From: Marinovum sp.
GTDB taxonomy: Bacteria > Pseudomonadota > Alphaproteobacteria > Rhodobacterales > Rhodobacteraceae
Assembly: GCA_002684375.1 (NCBI GenBank)
Contig: NYVC01000091.1
Location: 1-15,632 of the forward strand
Direction of reading: 5' to 3'
Length of the DNA stretch: 15,632 nucleotides
How positions within the stretch are numbered: position 1 is the first letter of the stretch; each line of letters begins with the position of its first letter. Of the stretch, positions 6,984 through 14,442 are shown piece after piece. Made by a program: the position numbers and the translations under genes. Below the pieces are notes generated by a model. The model worked only from the letters and a program-made list of their open reading frames with translations. It ran no database searches and had not been told where the DNA came from.

Positions 6984-8228
6984 TTACGGTGCGCGGTCGA
7001 TCCTGACATCTTTAAATCCTGCCGTGGCCGCATAGCCCTTAACGCGCGCCTCGCGTTCGTGATAGGTCATCACGTCATTGATATCGGAAAACCCCGCCGG
7101 GGCCAGCTTTTCCACTTCGTCAATAACGCCTTCGGGGCCACCGTCGCGATTGTTCATCACCACTTTTGCGGTCTTGGGAAGGCGGGATTTTTCATAGGCC
7201 CAGAGCGCGGCACGGGGGTGCTCGCCTTGCGCCAGATTATCGGCCAGGCACCGTGCATCCAGAATGGCCTGACTGGCGCCGTTTGATCCCACAGGGTACA
7301 TTGGATGCGCGGCGTCCCCCAGAAGGGTGATACGCCCGAATGTCCAGCGGGGCAGGGGATCGCGGTCCGCCATTGGGTACTCAAAAATTGTGGGCGTGGC
7401 GCGGACCAGCCCCTCGATGTCAAAATCCGGAACATTGAACCGCAGCGCATGCGGCAAAACCAATGCCAGCGATACTTTGCGCGACCAATTGTTCGCGGGC
7501 GGCGGCGAAACGGCAGGGTCCTTGACGCGCACATTGACCACCCAGTTCATCAACTGCCGGCCATCTTTGGCCTGGGTGATCGGGTAGAGCACAAATTTAC
7601 CACCAAGGCCACCGCCAATGGCCATGCTTTCGCCGTCTTGCCACGCAGGCCAGTCAACGGCCCCCCGCCACATCATAACTCCATTCCAAGAGGGTGATTT
7701 TTCATTGGGATAAAAGACTTTGCGTCCGGCCGAATGAATGCCATCGCAACAGATCAGTACATCGCCACGCACCGTGATGCCTTTCGATCCGTCAATACTA
7801 TTGGCGAAATGGGCGGTGATGCCCTTGTCGTCTTGAACAAATCCACCAAGGCGGCGGCCGGTTTGCACGGCTTTTGGCCCAAGACGGTCCAGCACGGCCT
7901 TATAGAGAAGATGTTGCAGTCGCCCACGGTGAATTGAAAACTGCGGCACTTCGTGTCCGGCATATGTGCCGCGCAATTCAGACCAGACTTCTTGGCCGGA
8001 GCGGGTATAATAGGTCAGCCGTCTGGTTCGCAGCCCAACGACATCCAGAGCGGGCAGCAGGCCCAGAGTTTCCAGCTCGCGGATGGCGTGCGGCAAAATA
8101 TTAATACCGACGCCTGCCTCGCGGACTTCGGCGGCAGTCTCGTATATTTGGACGGGGATGCCTCTTGCGTGCAGCATCAGCGCCGTGGTTAAGCCACCGA
8201 TGCCTGCCCCTGCGATCAGAACTTTCAT
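6984..8228 (-). CDS. Group A FAD-dependent aromatic monooxygenase (PhzS/salicylate-hydroxylase-like)
   Basis: This is a single-component flavoprotein hydroxylase of 414 aa, predicted to use NAD(P)H and O2 to hydroxylate an aromatic substrate in the cytoplasm. The N-terminal Rossmann motif is GAGIGG (residues 7-12) with the ribose-binding E30. The DG motif is CDGIHSAGR (161-169), and the GD motif GDAAHPMYPVGSNGASQA starts at residue 304. This layout matches the PHBH fold and most resembles the PhzS/6-hydroxynicotinate-monooxygenase-like branch; I cannot name the substrate. Its ATG follows the cupin stop with no gap (TAA-ATG), so the two are surely co-translated. It is the last gene of the minus-strand cluster. 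It is not the CoA-ester hydroxylase of the pathway, which is fused to the reductase at the right edge, so it probably acts on a free acid or an upstream precursor. Confidence 0.88.
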   Translation of the reverse strand: MKVLIAGAGIGGLTTALMLHARGIPVQIYETAAEVREAGVGINILPHAIRELETLGLLPALDVVGLRTRRLTYYTRSGQEVWSELRGTYAGHEVPQFSIHRGRLQHLLYKAVLDRLGPKAVQTGRRLGGFVQDDKGITAHFANSIDGSKGITVRGDVLICCDGIHSAGRKVFYPNEKSPSWNGVMMWRGAVDWPAWQDGESMAIGGGLGGKFVLYPITQAKDGRQLMNWVVNVRVKDPAVSPPPANNWSRKVSLALVLPHALRFNVPDFDIEGLVRATPTIFEYPMADRDPLPRWTFGRITLLGDAAHPMYPVGSNGASQAILDARCLADNLAQGEHPRAALWAYEKSRLPKTAKVVMNNRDGGPEGVIDEVEKLAPAGFSDINDVMTYHEREARVKGYAATAGFKDVRIDRAP

Positions 8229-8684
8229 TTAGGCGCTTTCTGGGGGCGGAAGAAAATCAACTTCGAATTTGGCAGAGGTTGCAACGACCTCGGCCGGATT
8301 GGCCTCGGGGCCCAAATTGTGCAGAGCCCAGAACAGATCAAACAAGTTTCGGCTGGGAGAAACCCAAAAAAGACATTTTATGGTGGTGTCGGTCTTGTTA
8401 AAAATTCCATGCGGGATGCCCATAGGCAGACGCACCAAATCACCTGGCTCGGCATAGGTGTCATCTCCATCCAGTATCAAGTCGAAGCGACCGTCTAGAA
8501 TATAAAGAAATTCGTCTTGTTTTGGGTGAATATGGGGGGGAACAAAAGTGCCCACCGGCAATGTTGCATGCCATGAAAAGGCGCTTTCGGACAATTGTTT
8601 TGGCACATAGGTCTGCCCTAAAATGTTCCAACTTATGTGGTCCATTCCCTGGTTTGCCTGAGTCACTCCGGCAAGCATTGTCAT
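8229..8684 (-). CDS. Single-domain cupin protein, probable metal-dependent dioxygenase or isomerase
   Basis: The 151-aa product is a small beta-barrel protein matching both cupin motifs in full. Motif 1 has G45, H51, H53, E58 and G65. Motif 2 has G81, P87, G89, H92 and N96. The four usual metal ligands (H51, H53, E58, H92) are therefore intact, so an active Fe, Mn or Ni site is likely. The start at 8684 is backed by AAGGA (8693-8697 on this strand's complement) eight bases upstream. Quercetinase-like oxygenases, sugar isomerases and binding proteins share this fold, so the reaction is not determined. Direct abutment with the FAD monooxygenase gene suggests successive or linked steps. The conserved-looking C-terminal tail (LFDLFWALHNLGPEANP) after the barrel is distinctive and would help in homologue searches. 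Confidence 0.85.
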   Translation of the reverse strand: MTMLAGVTQANQGMDHISWNILGQTYVPKQLSESAFSWHATLPVGTFVPPHIHPKQDEFLYILDGRFDLILDGDDTYAEPGDLVRLPMGIPHGIFNKTDTTIKCLFWVSPSRNLFDLFWALHNLGPEANPAEVVATSAKFEVDFLPPPESA

Positions 8685-8730
8685 GTCGAGGTTCCTTTCT
8701 GCAACATTACGGCCTGATCAACCACGTCTG

Positions 8731-8758
8731 ATCCTAGCCGACTGAAGGTAAAGTGCAA
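8731..8758 (-). promoter_or_regulatory. Possible internal promoter before the cupin gene
   Basis: The 98-bp gap between the RidA-type stop and the cupin start is the longest within the minus-strand cluster. On the minus strand it reads TTGCAC (8758-8753), a 16-base spacer, then TAGGAT (8736-8731), a fair sigma-70-like pair about 47 bases ahead of the start codon. Matches to consensus are partial, so this is only a candidate. Confidence 0.3.
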
Positions 8759-8782
8759 GATGCAGTCGTATGGCACGCTTTG

Positions 8783-9181
8783 CTAGAGTTCGATCACGGC
8801 GGTGGCTTCAATTTCGACCAGCGCTTCATCTTCTATCAGACCTGCAACCACAACCATTGTCATCGCGGGAAAAGTATTACCCAGAATTTTGCGATACACA
8901 TCGCCAACTTGCTTTTGTTTGGCTGCATAATCACGTTTGTCGGTGATATACCATGTCAGGCGGGTCAGATCCTGTGCGGTTCCGCCAGCGGTTTCGAGCA
9001 CGGTGCGAATGTTCAACAGCGCCTGCTCCATCTGGCCGATAAATTCATCGGACGTAAAATTCTTTTCGGCGTTCCAGCCAATTTGTCCCGCAATATGAAG
9101 TGTGGTGCCGGTGGATAGGACCCCGTTGGCATAACCTTTTGCCGGTTTCCAGCCCTCTGGATGGATTGTTTTATGTCTCAC
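8783..9181 (-). CDS. RidA/YjgF-family protein lacking the canonical arginine
   Basis: I place the start at the GTG of 9181 (132 aa). It overlaps the thioesterase stop (ATGTGA), has a purine-rich AAGGAAG site four bases upstream, and gives the normal family length; a longer frame would run into the thioesterase gene. RidA proteins are trimers that hydrolyse reactive enamines and imines to ketones, releasing ammonia. Seen here are TTLHIAGQIGW, the helix QMEQALLNIRTVLETAGG, LTRLTWYIT and the C-terminal VEIEATAVIE. At the place of the arginine that binds the substrate carboxylate (R105 in E. coli RidA), this protein has Met107 in FPAMTMVVV; the glutamate equivalent to E120 is kept (E123). It therefore belongs to an arginine-less branch. 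In this cluster a cyclic enamine-CoA intermediate would be a fitting substrate, which is inference. Confidence 0.88.
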   Translation of the reverse strand: MRHKTIHPEGWKPAKGYANGVLSTGTTLHIAGQIGWNAEKNFTSDEFIGQMEQALLNIRTVLETAGGTAQDLTRLTWYITDKRDYAAKQKQVGDVYRKILGNTFPAMTMVVVAGLIEDEALVEIEATAVIEL

Positions 9182-9591
9182 ATGTCTTCCTTCGAAATAT
9201 TGAGCAGTTTCTGTCGTAATTCGGGTGGCCAAGGTTCTGAACGGCCATTGTCTTTGCGGATGAATACCAAGCGGCAGGTAAAGTGCGCCCGCTGGTCTTT
9301 GTCACAGGTGGCCTGCACTTCCAGATCAAGACTGCTGGTCCCAACTTGCGTGACCCGCAGCGCGAAACCTAAGGCATCCCCGTGACGGCTGGGCGCATGA
9401 AATTCGGCGTTTTGCCAGACAGTGGGCACGCCCCGCCCATCTGCCCCATGCATCTTTGCAAAGCTATAGCCAAGAACCTCGTCAAACCAGGCCTCAATAC
9501 AGGCGTTCAACATTTCGTAATATCGCGGATAAAAAACAATGCCCGCGGGGTCGCAATGCTGAAACAAGATTTTTTGCGGATAGTGAAACAC
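9178..9591 (-). CDS. 4-hydroxybenzoyl-CoA-type hotdog thioesterase
   Basis: The product is a cytoplasmic acyl-CoA thioesterase of 137 aa with the 4-HBT hotdog fold. The N-terminal QHCDPAGIVFYPRYY places the catalytic aspartate at D14, as in Pseudomonas 4-hydroxybenzoyl-CoA thioesterase, and the central strand segment VWQNAEFHAPSRHGDAL is also typical. The frame stays open upstream to 9753, but that part overlaps the ligase gene and shows no family similarity, so GTG at 9591 is chosen. Its ribosome site is weak (AAAAGAG), making the exact start the least certain in the cluster. A 46-bp gap separates it from the ligase gene, and the RidA gene begins inside its stop. It may release a pathway product from CoA or rescue CoA held in dead-end aromatic thioesters. 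Confidence 0.85.
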   Translation of the reverse strand: MFHYPQKILFQHCDPAGIVFYPRYYEMLNACIEAWFDEVLGYSFAKMHGADGRGVPTVWQNAEFHAPSRHGDALGFALRVTQVGTSSLDLEVQATCDKDQRAHFTCRLVFIRKDNGRSEPWPPELRQKLLNISKEDM

Positions 9592-9637
9592 GGGCGGGGC
9601 TCTTTTCGAGTGTCTGGTGGTGGCGTTGGTTGGTATT

Positions 9638-11257
9638 CTATGGGGTGATGCGCAGACGAAACCTTTGTATTTTGCCGGTTGGGGTTTTGGGCAGGCTGTC
9701 GGTGAACACCACTGAGCGGGGGTATTTAAATGGGGCAATCTGGGTTTTGACAAAGTCCTGCAGGGCTTTTGTCAGCGTATCGCTGGCCTTCAGGCCGTCG
9801 CTTAAAACCACATGGGCCTGAACAATCGATCCGCGTTGTGCATCAGGGACCCCGATCACCGCGCATTCGACCACATCTCTATGGGCTAATAATGCGGCCT
9901 CAACCTCTGGTCCGGCGATATTATACCCTGACGAAATGATCATGTCATCATTGCGCGCCGCAAAATGAAACGCCCCATCTTGGTCCTGGCTGAAGCTATC
10001 GCCTGTGATGTTCCAGCCGTCGGTGACATACCCAGACTGGCGATCATCGGCAAGATACCGGCAGCCGGTCGGCCCGCGTACTGCAAGCCTGCCTACCTCG
10101 CCCTGCGGCATCTCGTTCATATTCTCATCGACCACTTTTGCTTCATAACCGGTAACAGGTTTGCCTGTGCAGGCTGCGCGGTGGTCTCCAAACCGGTTGG
10201 AGATGAAAATATGCAGCATTTCGGTTGCGCCAATACCGTCCAAAATCGGTTTTCCAGTTTTGGCGAGCCACATATCATACACCGGTTTTGGCAGCGTCTC
10301 ACCGGCCGAGACGGCTGCCCTGAGCGAGGACAGATCGGCGCCGTCTTCCATCGCCAGTAGCATCATATTATAAGCCGTGGGGGCCGTGAAACACACGGTT
10401 GCTTTATGTTTTTCGATGATATCGATCATATTGGGTGGGGAAGCGTTTTCCAACAGTGTGGCGGCCGCGCCAAAGCGCAACGGGAATATCGCCAGTCCTC
10501 CCAAGCCAAAGGTAAAGGCCAATGGCGGCGAGCCGACAAATACATCGGTCTCGGTGACGCCCAGCACCTCAGCCCCGTAACCATCGGCAATGATCAGCAG
10601 ATCGCGGTGGAAATGCATGGTTGCTTTCGGCGCGCCGGTTGTCCCCGAGGTAAAGCCTAAAAGGGCAACGTCATCACAGCTCGTTGCGACCGCGTCAAAC
10701 CTGACGGGTTTTTCCAATGCTGCTGTGTCCAATGGGCTGGCATGGTTGGCGGTGCCGTCAAATGCAATGACGTATTGAAGCGTCGGATTGCCTGTTGCAC
10801 AGCTGTCTAATTCATCCGTCAAGCGGCTGTCACAAAGTGCGTGGCTGACCTGTGCTTTATCAACTATTTTTGACAGCTCTCCGGCGCGCAGCATCGGCAT
10901 GGTATTGACCACCACGGCCCCGGCTTTTGTGGCAGCCAGCCAACAGGCTACCATTGCGGGATTGTTGGCCGAACGAATTAGCACGCGGTTGCCCGGTTGC
11001 AGATTGAAGTCTTCAACCAGCGCATGAGCAAGCCGGTTGGTCCAATCGCTTAGCTCCTTATAGGTGCGTCGCCGCCCGTTGCCGATAAGGGCGGTGTGAT
11101 CGCCAAAACCCTTGGCCACCATGGCGTCGGTCAATTCGACCCCGACATTCAGCCGGTCGGGATAGTGAAACCCATCGAGCAGGAAATCAGGCAGAGCAGC
11201 AACCGGTGGCAGGTTATCGCGGGCGAAGGTGTCGATATGGGCAGACCGTCCCAACAT
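9638..11257 (-). CDS. abmG: 2-aminobenzoate (anthranilate)-CoA ligase-like AMP-forming ligase
   Basis: This 539-aa adenylate-forming enzyme would activate an aromatic carboxylic acid to its CoA thioester with ATP, the entry step of the pathway. The opening SAHIDTFARDNLPP is characteristic of the 2-aminobenzoate-CoA ligase branch of the benzoate-CoA ligase family. The phosphate loop is TSGTTGAPK (residues 203-211), followed by DGIGATEM (340-347), DGWNITGD (413-420) and the catalytic lysine K529 in TPTGKIQRF. All core motifs are intact. The ATG at 11257 is two bases after the acyl-CoA dehydrogenase stop, with AGGAG (complement of 11265-11269) at ideal spacing. The abmG assignment rests on family resemblance and on the fused monooxygenase/reductase gene in the same cluster; benzoate, salicylate or a substituted anthranilate remain possible substrates. 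Confidence 0.85.
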   Translation of the reverse strand: MLGRSAHIDTFARDNLPPVAALPDFLLDGFHYPDRLNVGVELTDAMVAKGFGDHTALIGNGRRRTYKELSDWTNRLAHALVEDFNLQPGNRVLIRSANNPAMVACWLAATKAGAVVVNTMPMLRAGELSKIVDKAQVSHALCDSRLTDELDSCATGNPTLQYVIAFDGTANHASPLDTAALEKPVRFDAVATSCDDVALLGFTSGTTGAPKATMHFHRDLLIIADGYGAEVLGVTETDVFVGSPPLAFTFGLGGLAIFPLRFGAAATLLENASPPNMIDIIEKHKATVCFTAPTAYNMMLLAMEDGADLSSLRAAVSAGETLPKPVYDMWLAKTGKPILDGIGATEMLHIFISNRFGDHRAACTGKPVTGYEAKVVDENMNEMPQGEVGRLAVRGPTGCRYLADDRQSGYVTDGWNITGDSFSQDQDGAFHFAARNDDMIISSGYNIAGPEVEAALLAHRDVVECAVIGVPDAQRGSIVQAHVVLSDGLKASDTLTKALQDFVKTQIAPFKYPRSVVFTDSLPKTPTGKIQRFRLRITP

Positions 11258-11259
11258 GA

Positions 11260-12414
11260 TCAGGCTCCTGATTGTAAAGCATTTCGGGCAATAATAATCT
11301 TTTGAACATCCGATGCGCCCTCGTAAATTCTAAGCGCTCTGATTTCGCGGTATAGCCGCTCGACGATATGGCCTTTGCGGACCCCGTCCCCCCCGTGGAT
11401 TTGTACGGCTTTGTCGATCACCATCTGGGCCTGATCGGTGGCGTATAACTTCGCCATTGCGGCCTCTTTGGTGATGCGTTCGGCTCCGGTATCTTTGGCC
11501 CAAGCGGCCCGGTATATCAGCAGTGCACTGGCATCAATATCAAGCGCCATTTCTGCCAGATGGCCTTGCACCATTTGCAATTCAGCCAGAGGTGCACCAA
11601 ACAATTCGCGATTTTTAGCGCGGTTTAAGCTTTCATCAAAGGCGCGACGGGCAAAGCCAAGTGCTGCGGCTCCGACTGTGGTGCGCATGGTATCCAAGGT
11701 GGCCATTGCCACTTTGAACCCGGTGCCGGGGTCACCGATCATCGCATCGGCCGTTAAATGCAGGTCTGCAAAGACCAGCCGCGCCAGCGGGTGCGGCGAA
11801 ACGGTCTCAAGGCGCTCTGCTATCTGCAGGCCCGGAGTGTCGGCCGGCACGATAAAGGCTGAGATGCCCCTGCCGCCCGGTGCTTCGCCAGTGCGCGCAA
11901 ACACCGTGTAGACGTCAGCAATGCCGCCATTGGAAATCCAGGTCTTCTCACCATTGAGAACATAGCCATTGCCGTCGCGCCGGGCTGAGAGCTGCAGATT
12001 GGCAACATCGGAGCCGGACTGCGGCTCGCTCAGCGCAAAGGCCGAGAGTGCTGCGCCGGATTGCACCTTGGGCAACCAGTCGGCCTTTTGAGTGTCGCTG
12101 CCAAACAAAGAGATAGCCATTGTACCAAGGCCCTGCATGGCAAAGACAAAATCGGCAAGCCCATCATGGCGTGCAAGCGTCTCGCGGATTAGGCACAGGC
12201 TGCGCACATCAATCTGTGGAAAAGTTGCATTCACGCCTGTGTGTTTCAAAATCCCTGCGGCGCCTAGTGCTGCCACCAACGCCTGGCAGGTCTGGTCTGT
12301 GTTGTCGTGGTCGACATGCCGTAAATTATCACTGGCCCAAGCTTCTAAAGCGGCGTGAAGTGCTTTGTGTTTTGGCTCTAAAAACGGCCAGTCAAGAAAG
12401 CTTGTATCGGCCAT
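11260..12414 (-). CDS. Acyl-CoA dehydrogenase family flavoprotein
   Basis: A 384-aa FAD enzyme that would introduce an alpha,beta double bond into an acyl-CoA, passing electrons to ETF. The middle domain carries [16 protein letters not shown] and [19 protein letters not shown], the usual flavin-contact strands. The C-terminal domain has [19 protein letters not shown] and the expected catalytic glutamate E365 in IYEGASDVQ. Length and motif order are normal. Its ATG shares one base with the crotonase stop (TAATG), and the ligase gene follows two bases after its stop. In the 2-aminobenzoyl-CoA pathway an acyl-CoA dehydrogenase is expected in the later beta-oxidation-like steps after dearomatisation, probably on an alicyclic or ring-opened CoA ester; the exact substrate is not visible from sequence. 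Confidence 0.9.
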   Translation of the reverse strand: MADTSFLDWPFLEPKHKALHAALEAWASDNLRHVDHDNTDQTCQALVAALGAAGILKHTGVNATFPQIDVRSLCLIRETLARHDGLADFVFAMQGLGTMAISLFGSDTQKADWLPKVQSGAALSAFALSEPQSGSDVANLQLSARRDGNGYVLNGEKTWISNGGIADVYTVFARTGEAPGGRGISAFIVPADTPGLQIAERLETVSPHPLARLVFADLHLTADAMIGDPGTGFKVAMATLDTMRTTVGAAALGFARRAFDESLNRAKNRELFGAPLAELQMVQGHLAEMALDIDASALLIYRAAWAKDTGAERITKEAAMAKLYATDQAQMVIDKAVQIHGGDGVRKGHIVERLYREIRALRIYEGASDVQKIIIARNALQSGA

Positions 12415-13220
12415 TAGTTTCCCTCAAATTTTGGTTTTTTCTTGGCGACAAAAGCCTGATAAGCGCGTTCGAAATCACCGGTCTGCATGCAGATGGCCTG
12501 AGCCTGTGCTTCGGCCTCGATCGCCTGTTCTATCGACATGGACCATTCCTGCGCCAGCATTGTCTTGGTCATCATATGGCCAAAATTGGGCCCTGATGTG
12601 ATCCGGGTGGCCAGTGCCATCGCCGTGTCTTGCAGCTCTTCTGCCGGGGTGATCGCGGTGAAATACCCCCAGTCCATGCCTTCTTTGGCCGACATTGATC
12701 GCCCGGTATACAGCAGGTACGCGGCCCGGCCTTGGCCAATGATACGCGGCAATATTGCACAAGCCCCCATGTCGCATCCTGCCAATCCAACGCGGGTGAA
12801 TAAAAACGCGGTCTTGGCCTCGGGCGTGGCAATCCGCAGGTCTGAGGCCATGGCAATAATCGCGCCGGCCCCCACACAGACGCCATCGATCGCGGCAATC
12901 ACTGGCTTGCCACAATTTATCATGGCTTTTACCAGATCACCGGTCATGCGGGTAAAGTTCAACAGCTCTTTCATCGACATGCTGACCAAGGGTCCGATGA
13001 TATCATGCACATCCCCGCCCGAGCAGAAATTGCCACCATTTGGGCCGAACACAACCGCGTTTATGTCATCTTCGTATACAAGATCGCGGAACCAGTCGCG
13101 CAGCTCGGCATAGCTGTCAAATGTAAGCGGGTTTTTGCGATCTGCACCGGTCAGGGAAATCTCGGCAATGCCGTTGTTGACCGATAGATTAAAGTGCTTG
13201 GGGGCGCGCGCGGTGGGCAT
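12414..13220 (-). CDS. Crotonase (enoyl-CoA hydratase/isomerase) family protein without the hydratase glutamates
   Basis: The 268-aa product has a crotonase fold. The first oxyanion-hole segment is [11 protein letters not shown] (residues 64-74) and the second is [18 protein letters not shown] (114-131), so CoA-thioester binding is expected. By manual alignment with rat enoyl-CoA hydratase, the two catalytic glutamates (E144, E164) correspond to I121 and R143, while an aspartate (D150, in [17 protein letters not shown]) sits near the position of the nucleophile in 4-chlorobenzoyl-CoA dehalogenase. Simple hydration is therefore doubtful; hydrolysis, isomerisation or C-C bond cleavage of a cyclic CoA ester are alternatives. 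The ATG at 13220 overlaps the MarR stop by one base (TGATG), with AAGGAG ten bases upstream. An adjacent in-frame TTG at 13223 is the only rival start and has better spacing (seven). Confidence 0.88.
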   Translation of the reverse strand: MPTARAPKHFNLSVNNGIAEISLTGADRKNPLTFDSYAELRDWFRDLVYEDDINAVVFGPNGGNFCSGGDVHDIIGPLVSMSMKELLNFTRMTGDLVKAMINCGKPVIAAIDGVCVGAGAIIAMASDLRIATPEAKTAFLFTRVGLAGCDMGACAILPRIIGQGRAAYLLYTGRSMSAKEGMDWGYFTAITPAEELQDTAMALATRITSGPNFGHMMTKTMLAQEWSMSIEQAIEAEAQAQAICMQTGDFERAYQAFVAKKKPKFEGN

Positions 13221-13687
13221 CAACTGTCGTCTCCTTTATCAGCAATCGCACTGAGAAGACCAATCAAGCTTTCTGCGTCTTGCGGGCTGAGATCTCCCAA
13301 TAAGTCGTCAATCCAGCGCTCATGCTCGGCCGCATAGTCGGTAAATTTTGACTGGCCCTTTCTTGTCAGACGTACCAGATGAGCGCGCCTGTCACCATCG
13401 ACAGCAACCCGCATCACGTATCCATCTGTCACCAGTCGGTCGACGATACCGGTGACATTGCCGTTTGAGACTTTAAGTGCTTTGGACAGCTGGCTCATCT
13501 TCATGCCTTTTTGCGCGCGCGACAGGGCTGACAACACATCAAAACGTGGCAGCGTCGTTGCGCAGTCATCGCGCAGCCTCTCACGCAAAGTCTTTTCAAT
13601 CAGATTTGATGTTTTCAGGATTTTCAACCACGCTCTGAGGCGGACTTTTGACAGTTTGGGTGTGGTTTTAGGATGCGAAAGGGTCAT
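13220..13687 (-). CDS. MarR-family transcriptional regulator
   Basis: This is a winged helix-turn-helix repressor or activator of 155 aa. The DNA-binding part spans about residues 46-110: [13 protein letters not shown], then the turn and recognition helix in [22 protein letters not shown], then the wing [15 protein letters not shown], a hallmark of the family. N- and C-terminal helices form the dimer interface. The start at 13687 is preferred because it overlaps the SDR stop (ATGA) and is preceded by a GGGGGAGAA site. MarR proteins of aromatic catabolism usually bind an aromatic acid or aryl-CoA ligand and release DNA. Lying inside the operon, it would be expressed with the genes it probably controls. 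Operator sites could be at the palindromes near 2119-2200 or upstream of the monooxygenase gene beyond the right edge. Confidence 0.92.
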   Translation of the reverse strand: MTLSHPKTTPKLSKVRLRAWLKILKTSNLIEKTLRERLRDDCATTLPRFDVLSALSRAQKGMKMSQLSKALKVSNGNVTGIVDRLVTDGYVMRVAVDGDRRAHLVRLTRKGQSKFTDYAAEHERWIDDLLGDLSPQDAESLIGLLSAIADKGDDS

Positions 13688-14442
13688 ATTTCTCCCCCTG
13701 ACAGACTTATGGCTTGGCCGTTGATCGCGGCGGCTTGATCGCCACATAGAAACGCGACCGTATTGGCGATTTCGGCGGGTTGGATCAAACGGCCTTGCGG
13801 GTTTCCAGCGATCAATGCCTGGGTCGCGGCCTGTTTGTCGCGGCCTGTTTGGGCCATGATGTTGTCAATAGTTCTATCAGTCATTGGCGTGTCGACATAG
13901 GAGGGGCAAATCGCATTTGCAGTGAGGCCTTTGCGCGCCACCTCGATCGCCAGTGATCGGGTCAGCCCGACGGCGGCATGTTTTGCTGCGCTATAGGCGG
14001 AGACATAGCCATAACCTTTTAAACCCGCAGTCGAGGCTATGGTGATTAGCCGCCCCCATTGTGCCGCCAGCATGTCTGGGAGAACCGCTTGATACGTGTG
14101 GAATACGCCCAGTAGATTGACATCCAGCATCGCTGTCAGGTCTTGGGCGGTCAGTTTGCCGAAGGGTTTGCTGCTGGCGGCACCGGCATTGGCCACGGCG
14201 ATATCAATGGTCCCGAACATGGTGCGGGCAGATGCAAGACTTGTCGCGATCTCGGAGGGTGAGGTCACATCGCAGACGCAATAGGCCATAGTGTCAATGT
14301 GTTCGCTCAACGCTTTCAGTGGCGCTTCGCGGCGGCCCATGATCGTTACATTCGCGCCATAAGCGGCCAGATGGACAGCAATGGCTGCGCCAACACCGCT
14401 GCCGCCGCCGGTGACGAGGCAATGCTTGTCAGACAGGTTCAC
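13684..14442 (-). CDS. Short-chain dehydrogenase/reductase (SDR), probable hydroxyacyl-CoA dehydrogenase
   Basis: This 252-aa classical SDR has the nucleotide-binding motif TGGGSGVG at residues 11-18, NAG at 85-87, and a catalytic set with N109, S137, Y150 and K154 (AYSAAKHA). The acidic residue that selects NAD is not plain: the second strand ends in MGRRE, which may favour NADP. Translation starts at GTG (14442), which overlaps the upstream monooxygenase/reductase stop as GTGA, so it depends on coupling; no strong ribosome site is seen. In aerobic 2-aminobenzoyl-CoA metabolism an alcohol dehydrogenase of this class is expected to reduce or oxidise ring keto/hydroxy groups of the alicyclic CoA intermediate. 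An FabG-like role elsewhere is unlikely given the operon. Confidence 0.9.
   Translation of the reverse strand: MNLSDKHCLVTGGGSGVGAAIAVHLAAYGANVTIMGRREAPLKALSEHIDTMAYCVCDVTSPSEIATSLASARTMFGTIDIAVANAGAASSKPFGKLTAQDLTAMLDVNLLGVFHTYQAVLPDMLAAQWGRLITIASTAGLKGYGYVSAYSAAKHAAVGLTRSLAIEVARKGLTANAICPSYVDTPMTDRTIDNIMAQTGRDKQAATQALIAGNPQGRLIQPAEIANTVAFLCGDQAAAINGQAISLSGGEI

Noticed and set aside
7305..7697. 130-codon open frame on the plus strand inside the FAD monooxygenase gene
   Set aside because: It lies opposite a gene with complete flavoprotein motifs, shows no recognisable motif itself, and is explained by antisense codon bias.
9182..9232. Longer RidA-type protein starting at 9232
   Set aside because: The extra 17 codons lie wholly inside the thioesterase gene, while GTG 9181 has a good ribosome site and gives the normal family length.
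9592..9753. N-terminal extension of the thioesterase up to 9753
   Set aside because: It overlaps the end of the ligase gene and reads as low-similarity sequence; the hotdog domain begins at the GTG at 9591.
13688..13747. Longer MarR start at 13747
   Set aside because: The added 20 residues overlap the SDR C-terminus; ATG 13687 shows an ATGA overlap and a purine-rich ribosome site.
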